Part shown: positions 42,070 to 51,200 of the stretch, piece after piece
Layout: each line of letters starts with the position of its first letter
Position numbering within the stretch: position 1 is the stretch's first letter
Origin: CAVOHU01 sp963843385
GTDB lineage: Bacteria; Acidobacteriota; Vicinamibacteria; Vicinamibacterales; JAKQTR01
Assembly: GCA_963843385.1 (NCBI GenBank)
Contig: CAWJJY010000004.1
Span: 1 to 64,000, forward strand
Direction: 5' to 3'
DNA length: 64,000 bases
Translations under genes and position numbers: made by a program
Notes under the pieces: model-generated
The model's database searches: none
The model's input: only the letters and a program-made list of their open reading frames with translations
Told to the model about the DNA's origin: nothing

Positions 42070-43083
42070 ATGCCTGATTTCACCATTCGTTCCGAGTCGG
42101 TGGACGTCGAGCAGATCATGAAGCAGATCCGCACGCGGATCCGCGAGAAGCGCGGCGTCGACTACACCGAGGAGGAAATTCGCGAGCTGGCCGGCGTCAA
42201 GCTCGAGAAATTCCTCGATCCGACCAAGATCCGATCCGAACTGCTGGAGCAGTATCGGAAGGGCCGGCGGCTCTCCGCGCCGTCCCCCGTCGTGGTGCCG
42301 CCTGCGCCGCCCAACTACGCGTTCGAAGCGGACACGGCGTACACGTCCTCTCGCGGCATCGTCGGCCGCATCCTCCTCCTGATCCGGAAGGTGCTGAACC
42401 CGCTGCTCAAGCTGTTCATCAACCCCAACCCGATCATCCACTCGCTGTCGATGCAGGGGGACATCAACAACCAGAACAGCCTCCGCTTCGACAAGCTGGT
42501 CGAGGCGCTTCAGCTCCTCCAGGATCGGCTGCACCGGCAGGACGGCGTGCGCGCCGAACTCGACGGGCTCAACTACGAGGTGCTCCACAACCTGGTGCTC
42601 GAAGTGACGAGAATGAGCATCGAAGTGAAGAACATGAAGATGCGCGTCGAGTCGCTGTCGAGCCGTCTCGATTTCGACGAGCGGCGATCGCGTGCGCTCG
42701 AGGGCGTCGTCCAGTACAGGCCGGGTGCCGGGCCCGTTCCGGAGGCGCCGTCTCCGGCTCAGCCGCAGGGCACGCCGCCGCCGGAGAGCGACCAGTCGGC
42801 CATGGCGAAGGGCGAGGCGCTTCGCAGCCGCCGTCGCCGTCGGAGGCGCGGGCGGCAGGGGGGCGGCGGCCAGCAGGGCCAGCACGCCGGCGGCCCGTTC
42901 GGTCCCGCGCCGCAGGGTGGCGGACAACACGAGGGGACGGGCGAGGCCGGAACCGATCGGGCCGATCGCGGCGATGAAGACGCGTCGGGTCACCACGAGC
43001 CAGCCTTCCGGAGCGAGCCCTCCGCTGAGGACCGGCCGGCCGACACGCCGCCGTTCGGCGGCTCGGATCCGTCAGACCAGTGA
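42070..43083 (+). CDS. Coiled-coil protein with Arg/Gly-rich tail
   Basis: 337 residues. N-terminal part with charged helices (EQIMKQIRTRIREK, DYTEEEIRELAGVKLEKFLDP), a short hydrophobic stretch (IVGRILLLIRKVLNPLLKLFI, residues ~97-117) that may associate with the membrane, then a coiled coil (~130-215). The C-terminal third is disordered: proline-rich, then RSRRRRRRRGRQ followed by GGGGQQGQ, then acidic. Homologues of this kind occur in glycan assembly loci, but I do not recognise a family. Its stop overlaps the start of the first glycosyltransferase (GTGA). Confidence 0.7.
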   Translation: MPDFTIRSESVDVEQIMKQIRTRIREKRGVDYTEEEIRELAGVKLEKFLDPTKIRSELLEQYRKGRRLSAPSPVVVPPAPPNYAFEADTAYTSSRGIVGRILLLIRKVLNPLLKLFINPNPIIHSLSMQGDINNQNSLRFDKLVEALQLLQDRLHRQDGVRAELDGLNYEVLHNLVLEVTRMSIEVKNMKMRVESLSSRLDFDERRSRALEGVVQYRPGAGPVPEAPSPAQPQGTPPPESDQSAMAKGEALRSRRRRRRRGRQGGGGQQGQHAGGPFGPAPQGGGQHEGTGEAGTDRADRGDEDASGHHEPAFRSEPSAEDRPADTPPFGGSDPSDQ

Positions 43084-44388
43084 AGCTCGCGGTCGTCGTC
43101 CAGCGGTACGGCCTCGAGATCAACGGCGGGGCGGAGCTGCACGCCCGGTACATCGCCGAGCACCTGGCCCGGCATGCCGAAGTCGAGGTGCTCACCACCT
43201 GTTCCAGGGACTACGTGAGCTGGCGCAACGAGCTGCCGCCAGGCACGGAGACGGTGAACGGCATCCGGGTCCAGCGGTTCCCCGTGTCACGAGAGCGGGT
43301 GCCGGAGCAGTTCGGCCGGCGCTCGCTGCACGTTTTCGAGCGCACGCATTCGCTCTCGGACGAACTGGCATGGCTCGACAGCGAGGGTCCGACATCGCCC
43401 GGCCTGGTGGCGCACATCAGCCGGCACGGCGGCCAGTACCGACTACCTGATCTTCTTCAGCTATCGCTACTACCACACCTACCACGGGATTCGAGCCGCG
43501 GCACGGCGCTCGCTGCTGGTGCCGACGGCCGAGCGCGACCCGGCGATAGGCCTGGCGATGTTCGGCCCGGTGTTCCGGGGGACGCGCGCGCTGATGTACA
43601 ACTCGTACGAGGAGCGCGCGATGATCGAGGGCGCGTCGGGCAACCGCGGGGCCACGCACGTGGTGGTCGGCGTGGGCTCCGATGTTCCCGTGGGCCCGGT
43701 CCCGGATCGGTTTCGCCAGAAGTACGGCATCCGGTCCCGGTTCGTGGTCTATGTCGGGCGCATCGACGAGAACAAGGGCTGCAAGGAGCTCTTCTCGTTC
43801 TTTCAGCAGTATGCGAAGAGCGTCCCCGGGGATCTCACGCTCGTCCTGATTGGGAACTCGATCCTGCCGATCCCCGACGACCCTCGAATCAGGTATCTGG
43901 GCTTCCTGCCGGACCAGGACAAGTTCGATGCGATTGCCGGGGCCGAAGCGTTGATCATGCCCTCGTATTTCGAAAGCCTGTCGATGGTGGCGAACGAGGC
44001 GTGGGCGCTGGGGCGACCGGTGCTGGCCAACGGGCGCTGCGACGTTCTGCGGGGGCAGTGCATCCGCAGCAACGCGGGGCTCTACTACGAGTCGTTCGAG
44101 GAGTTCGTCGAGACGCTTTACGCGATCGAATCCAACCGCGCGCTGAACCGGGCGCTCGGCATCAACGGCCGCTCGTTCTTCGAAGCGAATTACGCCTGGC
44201 CGGTAATCGAGGGCAAGTACATGGACGTGCTGAACGGGCTGCAGGCCCAGGACCTCGGGGGCGGCGCGGCCCCGGACATCGAGCCGCTGCCGGGGTGGTT
44301 CGCGCGGCGAAAGGCGTCGCTGCCGCCGGCCCTCGACGTGCTGAAACGACTCCCCGAAGGGCCGGTCATGCCGGCGGGATTGCGGTGA
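43080..44388 (+). CDS. Glycosyltransferase, GT4-like, type A (one frameshift)
   Basis: About 435 residues with GTG start. N-terminus LAVVVQRYGLEINGGAELHARYIAEHL is an acceptor-side Rossmann domain. Donor domain: VVYVGRIDENKGCKELFSFF, then PSYFESLSMVANEAWALGRP, the GT4 E-x7-E region. The frame changes at 43439-43440, where the last base of GGCCAGTACC is extra. Removing one C joins HGGQY to DYLIFFSYRYYH. Without correction the upstream frame runs on into the next gene and gives a false 845-residue fusion. It is 422-residue paralogue-like to the fourth glycosyltransferase of the operon. Confidence 0.82.
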
Positions 44389-45617
44389 TGAGCCAGCCAC
44401 GATCATCGATCCAGGTTCACCAGATCCTGGCCACGCTGGGCTACGGCGACGCGATCGGCAACGAGGTCCTCGGCATCCAGCGGGTCCTGCGCGGCGCCGG
44501 CTACCAGTCCGACGTTTTCGTGGACACCGCCGATCCGCGACTCGAGGACCTGACGCGGGACTACCGCGAACTGCTCGAGGTCAGCCGGCCCGACAACATC
44601 CTGATTCACCACTTCTCGCTCGGATCGAAAGCGTCCCGCGTAGCCTTCGCCCTGCAGGACCGGATGGTGCTCGTCTACCACAACATCACGCCGCCCGAGT
44701 TCTTTCCGGACATCCACAAGCTGCTCGTCCGCCTGTGCTATCACGGGCGCCGCGAGCTGGGCGCGTATGCCAGCCGTTGCGATCTCGCGCTGGGCGACTC
44801 CGAGTTCAACCGCCAGGAGCTCGAGTCGCTCGGATTCCCCCGGACCGGGGTCCTGCCCGTGGTGCCCGACCTGTCCCACCTGGACGGCGAGGCGCACGAC
44901 CTGATGGCGCGCGACTACGACGATGAGTGGACCAACATCCTCTTCGTGGGCCGGGTGATTCCGAACAAGCGGATCGAGAACCTCATCCGGTTCTTCGCAG
45001 CCTACAAGTTCCGGTTCAATCCGCGCTCCCGCCTGCTGATCGTGGGCTCGTACGGCGGATACGAGCGCTACCTCACGCTGCTGCACGACCTGGTCGCGCG
45101 GCTGGGCGTGCCCGACGTGCAGTTCGCGGGCCACGTCACCAACGAGGAGCTCCGGGCGTACTACAACGTGGCGGACGTGTTCCTGTGCGCGAGCGAGCAC
45201 GAGGGCTTCTGCGTGCCGCTCATCGAAGCGTTCTACAAGCGCATCCCGGTCATCGCCCTCGCCCGCACCGCGGTGCCCTCCACGATGGACGGCGCGGGCC
45301 TGCTCTACGACGAGCCGGATCCGGAGCAGGTCGCGGCGCTCATCGATTTGGTCGTCGGCGACGCCGGGCTGCAGGAACGCATTCTCGAGGGGCAGGATCG
45401 GGCGCTCGAGCGGCTGCGCGCGCGCGACTTCGGCGGCACGCTGCTGTCGTTCGTGGACCAGGTTCTTGCATCGCCTCGCCTGCCCCCCCACGCAGTCACG
45501 CCGGACTTCTGGCAGCAGGTCGAGACGGCCGATCGGATCGAGGCGCTGCGCGTCTACCGCCCGTCGCTTTACAAGGGACTGCCCGCCGCCGTGCGCGCCA
45601 GCAGCATCGGCTGGTAG
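44388..45617 (+). CDS. Glycosyltransferase, GT4-like, type B
   Basis: 409 residues, start overlapping the previous stop (ATGA). N-terminus IQVHQILATLGYGDAIGNEVLGIQ, then a donor domain with LFVGRVIPNKRIENLIRFFAAYK and CASEHEGFCVPLIEAFYKRIPVIA (E-x7-E motif). It lacks an N-terminal signal and should act at the cytoplasmic membrane face. Close paralogue of the next gene (same GDAIG N-terminus and SEHEGFCVPLIEA block). Sugar and acceptor cannot be read from sequence. Confidence 0.9.
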   Translation: MSQPRSSIQVHQILATLGYGDAIGNEVLGIQRVLRGAGYQSDVFVDTADPRLEDLTRDYRELLEVSRPDNILIHHFSLGSKASRVAFALQDRMVLVYHNITPPEFFPDIHKLLVRLCYHGRRELGAYASRCDLALGDSEFNRQELESLGFPRTGVLPVVPDLSHLDGEAHDLMARDYDDEWTNILFVGRVIPNKRIENLIRFFAAYKFRFNPRSRLLIVGSYGGYERYLTLLHDLVARLGVPDVQFAGHVTNEELRAYYNVADVFLCASEHEGFCVPLIEAFYKRIPVIALARTAVPSTMDGAGLLYDEPDPEQVAALIDLVVGDAGLQERILEGQDRALERLRARDFGGTLLSFVDQVLASPRLPPHAVTPDFWQQVETADRIEALRVYRPSLYKGLPAAVRASSIGW

Positions 45618-45627
45618 GGAATCGGCC

Positions 45628-46698
45628 ATGCTGATCAACCAGTGGCTGCCGGCGGCTCATCGTGGCGACGCCATCGGTGACAGCGCGCGACGGGCCCGGG
45701 CCATCCTTCGCGGCATGGGCCACGACTCCGACATCTTCGCCCTGACGATCGACGAGGATCTCCGGGACGAGGTGCTGCCGTTCCCGAGCGAGCGGGCGAA
45801 GCGCGGCGACATCACGATCTTCCATTACGCGCTGCCCTCCCCGATGACCGAAGCGGTGACCCGGCTTCGGGGCGCGCGGGTACTCCACTATCACAACGTG
45901 ACGCCGGCGCGCTTCTTCGCCCCGTTCGACCCCGGCCTGTTCCGCCTGGCGGTGCTCGGACGACGGGAACTCTCCTCGCTGGTGGGGCGGGTCGACCTGG
46001 CGCTCGGCGTGTCCGAATTCAACCGGCAAGAGCTCGAGACACTCGGATTCAACCCGACCGGGGTGCTCCGGCTCGCGGTCGACCTCGGCCGTCTTCTGAA
46101 CGCACCGCGTGTTCCGGCCCTCGACAAGATGCTCTACGACGGCCACACCAATTTCCTGTTCGTCGGACGCATCGCGCCGAACAAGAAGATCGAGGATCTG
46201 ATCCGGCTGGCCGAACACTACAAGCGCCACGTGGACGCGTACTACCGGTTCATCTTCGTGGGGCGCGACAATGCCGTTCCCCGGTATTCCGCGATGATCC
46301 GCGCCCTGATTGCCGAGTTCGGGATGCTCCCGGAACGGTTCATCTTCACGGGCCCGGTGCCGGATATCGAGCTGGCGGCGTACTATCGCGCGGCGAGCGT
46401 CTACCTCTCGATGAGCGAGCACGAGGGCTTCTGCGTGCCCCTGATCGAGGCGATGGCCACCGACGTTCCGGTGCTGGCTTTCGCGAGCACCGCCGTCCCG
46501 GACACGCTCGGAGGCGCAGGGGTCCTGTTCGCCCCGAAGGACTTCGAGTCGGTCGCGGAGCTGCTGAACGTCCTGGCGTTCGACGACCGGGTCCGCAGCG
46601 ACATCATCGAGGGCCAGCGCCGGCGCCTGGCCGAGTTTGGAGACGATCGCATCGAGACCGAGCTGAAATGCCTGGTCGCGAAGTTCAGCTCGAGGTGA
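45628..46698 (+). CDS. Glycosyltransferase, GT4-like, type B
   Basis: 356 residues, ten bases after the previous gene; a longer in-frame start would overlap that gene and is rejected. LINQWLPAAHRGDAIGDSARRA at the N-terminus, LFVGRIAPNKKIEDLIRL and MSEHEGFCVPLIEAMATDVP in the donor domain. Both blocks match the previous gene, so the pair arose by duplication. Shorter than its paralogue by ~50 residues, mostly at the C-terminus. Confidence 0.9.
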   Translation: MLINQWLPAAHRGDAIGDSARRARAILRGMGHDSDIFALTIDEDLRDEVLPFPSERAKRGDITIFHYALPSPMTEAVTRLRGARVLHYHNVTPARFFAPFDPGLFRLAVLGRRELSSLVGRVDLALGVSEFNRQELETLGFNPTGVLRLAVDLGRLLNAPRVPALDKMLYDGHTNFLFVGRIAPNKKIEDLIRLAEHYKRHVDAYYRFIFVGRDNAVPRYSAMIRALIAEFGMLPERFIFTGPVPDIELAAYYRAASVYLSMSEHEGFCVPLIEAMATDVPVLAFASTAVPDTLGGAGVLFAPKDFESVAELLNVLAFDDRVRSDIIEGQRRRLAEFGDDRIETELKCLVAKFSSR

Positions 46699-46703
46699 AT
46701 CCT

Positions 46704-47972
46704 GTGAAACTCGCATTCGTTGTCCAGAGGTACGGGTCGGAGGTGCTTGGAGGGGCGGAATACGTCTGCCGCCTGATCGCCGAGCGCCTGGCCGCCCGCC
46801 ACGAGGTCGAGGTCCTGACCACCTGCGCCCAGGACTACATCACGTGGACAAACGAGTACCCGGAAGGGGCGGACCGGATCCGCGGCGTCACGGTGCGGCG
46901 ATTCGCGAGCGCCGCGACGCGGGACATCACGGCCTTCAACCGGTACTCGGACTGGATATTCCAGCACAGCCACACCCGGGCCGACGAGTACGAGTGGATC
47001 AAGCAGCAGGGACCCTGGTGCCCGGCCCTGATCGAGTACCTCGAGCACCACCACGAGGACTACGACGCGCTGGTGTTCTTCACGTATCTCTACGCGCCGA
47101 CCGTGCTCGGGCTGAAGGTCGCCCCGTCGCGAAGCATCCTGGTGCCGACGGCGCACGACGAACCGGCCATCCACCTGGACATCTTCAAGGACGTCTTCAG
47201 CCAGCCCGCCGGCATCGCCTACCTCACCGAGGTCGAGCGCCGCTTCGTGACCACGCACTTCTCGACCCGCGCGGTGGCTGAGGACACCGTCGGGTGCGGG
47301 GTGGAGCTGCCGCCCCAGACGTTTTCGAGGAACCGGCCGGCCGGACCCGAGCCGGCGGGCGACGACGAGGGCCTGGCGGAGGCGGCCGCCGAACGGCCGC
47401 GATCGCCGCTGGCCGCGCGCGGTGCAGCGTTCAGGCGGCGTCACCGGCTGCACGGTCCGGTGCTGCTCTACGGCGGGCGCATCGAGAAGGGCAAGGGCTG
47501 CGAGGAGCTGATCGAGTACTTCAGCACGTACCACGCGGGGGGAGGCGACGCCTCGCTGGTGCTGATGGGCGTGAAGCTGATGCCGCTGCCCGAAGAGCCG
47601 TTCATCCGCTTTGCCGGCCTGCTCTCCGACCGCGAGCGGTTGCAGGCGCTCGAAGCGGCGACAGTGGTCGTCGTGCCGTCACCATACGAGAGCCTCTCGC
47701 TGCTGGCGCTCGAGGCCTTCGCCGTGGGCACGCCGATCCTGGCCAATGCCCGCAGCGAGGTGCTGGTCGATCACTGCCTGCGCAGCAATGCGGGTCTCTT
47801 CTACGCCGATCGCGACGAGTTCGTGGAGTGCCTGAAGCTGCTCATGATCGACGACAGCCTGCGCACGGCGATGGGCCACAACGGTCGCGCCTACGTCCGT
47901 CAGAACTATCGCTGGGATCTCGTGGTGCAGAAGTACGAGCGGATGGTCGCAAAGATCAGGGGCCGCGGATAG
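46704..47972 (+). CDS. Glycosyltransferase, GT4-like, type A
   Basis: 422 residues from the GTG start, five bases after the previous stop and with GAGGTGAATCCT before it; a longer frame overlaps the previous gene. N-terminus LAFVVQRYGSEVLGGAEYVCR is the same as the first glycosyltransferase. Donor domain: LLYGGRIEKGKGCEELIEYF and PSPYESLSLLALEAFAVGTPI (E-x7-E). A ~45-residue acidic/Arg insert (GPEPAGDDEGLAEAAAERPR) separates the two Rossmann halves. Last gene of the operon. Confidence 0.9.
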   Translation: MKLAFVVQRYGSEVLGGAEYVCRLIAERLAARHEVEVLTTCAQDYITWTNEYPEGADRIRGVTVRRFASAATRDITAFNRYSDWIFQHSHTRADEYEWIKQQGPWCPALIEYLEHHHEDYDALVFFTYLYAPTVLGLKVAPSRSILVPTAHDEPAIHLDIFKDVFSQPAGIAYLTEVERRFVTTHFSTRAVAEDTVGCGVELPPQTFSRNRPAGPEPAGDDEGLAEAAAERPRSPLAARGAAFRRRHRLHGPVLLYGGRIEKGKGCEELIEYFSTYHAGGGDASLVLMGVKLMPLPEEPFIRFAGLLSDRERLQALEAATVVVVPSPYESLSLLALEAFAVGTPILANARSEVLVDHCLRSNAGLFYADRDEFVECLKLLMIDDSLRTAMGHNGRAYVRQNYRWDLVVQKYERMVAKIRGRG

Positions 47973-48260
47973 AATTCCTGCCGCCCGTCTTCTCAATCGC
48001 AAGCGCGTCGATCGGGCGAAGACGATCGAGTTGGAGGGCGCCTGGGCAGCGCGGACCGCTCACCGGTCCGCAAATTGGCGGTCGCATCCTCCGAGCGATT
48101 CAGATTGCACGTGCCGCTCGTTGCCTGGCAGCTTGCGGCCTGGCGGCGGCCGTCGCACCATCACTCCGTCCCCGACATTGAACGACTGACGCCGGAATCC
48201 TCCTCGACTCAAAGATCTCGCCGAAGGTTGTATCGTTATTGATACATCTGATATCAGCGC
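47973..48260. other. Intergenic region before the rhs locus
   Basis: No gene seen. GCGGACC/GGTCCGC around GCTCACC (48052-48072 region) could end the glycan operon, without a T-tract. TGTATC/GATACA (48229-48246) is an inverted repeat just upstream of rhs and may be an operator. Confidence 0.4.
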
Positions 48261-51200
48261 GTGACAGTGCGTGCAGCGTCTGCTAGGATGGCGGCGCCCT
48301 CGGCGGATGCCCCTCCGATTCAACCTGCTCCCTGGAGTTCCCGCATCACCCGTCCCCTGCTTGAAGACGCACACTGCGCCTCGGTGCGTGGGCTCGTCAC
48401 CGTCATAATCATCGCGGCGACACTCGCGTCTGTCGCGCCAAGCGCAGCCCAGGACCCGGCCCCCGCGGTACACCCGTCCGCGCAGCCTGGCGCCCTGCCA
48501 AACCATGGGACTTTGAATCTCCTGCCGTGGGAGCACATCGACACGTACTCCGCCAATGCCGTGCTCACGTTCACGGACCTGACGCTGCCGGGAAACGCAG
48601 GATTCGACTTCGCGATTCGGCGAACGCTCAACACGAATGGAGGCGGCGGGATCATCAGCTTGGGCTTCCCCGCCTTTGTCAACGACAATCGGTCTGGGCG
48701 GCTTCCGGTGGTCTCCGAATCCGACGGCACGGAACACCCAACGTTTCGCCTGTCCGACGGGACGTACATGACTGCGCAGTATTGGCGGTACACGCCATCA
48801 AGTGGCCGACTTGAGTTGCCGAACGGGGTCGTGTGCACATACGGCCTGGCTGCCACGAATGGGAACCGGCCTCTCAGCATCGTGGAGGATCCGTTCGCGA
48901 ACCACCTCCTCATCAACTACAGGCAGGACGGCCGGATCGACACGGTCGTACAGAACCTCGGGGGCGAACAATCTCGAACCGTTGCCTTTGGGTACAACGA
49001 CGAAGCGCACGTCAGGACTATCTCCTGGGAAGACCACGTGTGGACCTACCACTTCGATGGCCAGTTCGGTGGGCTCAGCTCCGTTCAGCCGCCGGAAGGT
49101 ACTGCCTGGACGTTCTCGCAGAGTTCTGGGTGCGCCGAGCCGGCCTGCCACCAATGGAAAGAGCTGGTCGTCAATACACCAGAGGGGGGTTGGGTCAAGT
49201 ATTACTCCGTTGAGACGGACTTGCCGTACGACCCCTGGCTCGGGGACCCAACCCGCCACGAGCATCGTTGGGCGCTTCGGTCCCGCACGGCATTGCACGG
49301 CAGCGAAGGAGTCGGCGCCTGGCTCTTCGAATACGAGCCATTCCTCGGAACCTGGGCCAATGTCACCCTTCCCGGCGGCGCCGTACTCCGATTCGAGCAC
49401 ACACCATCGTACGGTGGCCTCCTCTCGACGCGAACGACAACCGAAGCGGGGCAGGTCCTGGAGTCGTCCACCTACGCATGGACGGGCCCGTGGACCGTGG
49501 GGGTGAGAGATCCCTACTATGAATACAACTACCAGGATCACACCGAATGGTGGCCCGCGCAGCCAATGGGGATCGCCTCCGTCACGATCGCACGAGGCAG
49601 TCAACGGTGGGCCACGACCTACGACTACAACGAGGGCTACTTCCACGACTTCGGCACGCCGTGGAGGACGACCGAGTCGGGCGGTTTCTCCCGGGAGATC
49701 ACTCGCACCTTCCGGCACCAGTTTACGCCCCACTACATCGTCGGCCGCCTCGAGTCCGAGACGACGACCTGCGTCCCAACTGACCCGGTGTGCGTGGCAC
49801 CGACGCCGAGCGCGACCGTCTCGTACACTTACGACGACCACGGCTTCCTGCTGACAAGGACCGCCTACGGCGTGCCGACGACCTTCACTCCGGATGAGCG
49901 CGGCAACGTGGCCAGTGAGACAGACGCCACGAATCGGACGGTGATCCACACGTATAGTTGGGGGACCCGAAGTTCGACGAGCACCGCGAAATACGTGGAA
50001 AGTCGGAGGATCAGGAGCGACGGTTCGGTTGCCGCTGAGACGCGTGCCGCAGGCCCGGTGGCTGTGCCGGCATGCCCCGCTGCCGGCACGCAGTGTTGGG
50101 AGTATGACGGACTCGGTCGCGTGATCGAAGCGATTCCGCGGACCGCGCCGGCCAGCGGCACGACCTTCACGGACTACCGGTACGACGAGGTGCCAGGCGG
50201 GTTCATCATCGGCCCTGTGCCGCGGGTCGAGACGACGTTGAAGGACACCGTGGTCACCAAGTACCTGGACGGGTTCGGCAGAGTGACCGTGACGTCGAAT
50301 GCGGTCGAGGAAACCTCCGAGGTTCTGTATGATGCGCTCGGCCGCGTCGTCCGGGAGTATGCGCCCTACTTCTGGAGCCCCAAGCCCGGACGAGGCCTCG
50401 ACCCGCGTTATCCGAGGATGTTCACCACCACGGATTACGATGCCCTGGATCGCGTCACGCATCGGACCCGATTCGATGACAGCTGGGCGAACTACGACTA
50501 TGACGGCCTGTGGGTGACGATCACCGAATCCACCGTCGGCAACCAGTCGCGCAGCACGACGCGGTACTGGCAGGCCGCCGGATCGCCCACCGCCGCCCGG
50601 CTTGCCGCGGTCCACGACGCGGATGGGAACTGGACCAGCTACGGCTACGATGCGCTGGACGCGCTGGTGGCGGTCTGTGGGCCCGATCCCGTGCTCGCGG
50701 ACCCCTGCACGCCGATCAATGGCCGTCGAGTCTGGCGCTACAACGCCCATCACCAGCTCGAATCGGAAACGCACCCGGAGTCGGGGACGACGAACTATAC
50801 GTACTATGCGAACGGCCAGGTTGAGACGGTCGTCGAACCGATCTCCACCACACCGCCGGTCTCGAAGACCCGCCGGTACGTCTACGACACGAATGGCCGA
50901 GTCAGCTCCATCGTGGCGACCTACACCCCCTCGACCTACCACCCGGGATCGACGACGACCTTCGACTACGATCTCTGGGACAATCGCGTCCTGGCCGACA
51001 ACGGGTCCGTGCAGACGAGGTTCGAGTACCTGGCGGGATTGTGGGTCACGAGCCGCACCGACGCGGTGGCGGGCCAGAGCCAGGAGGCCGTGACGCGGTA
51101 TCCGGACTACGACGAGTGCGGGAACATCCGCGAGATCGACTACCCGTCGGGCCTGAAGATCCACATCGACGTCGACAATGGCAATCGGGTCGTTCAGATC

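Noticed and set aside
43080..45617. Single 845-residue fusion glycosyltransferase
   Set aside because: Arises from a one-base insertion near 43440; the middle part has no conserved motifs in that frame and the two enzymes have separate starts.
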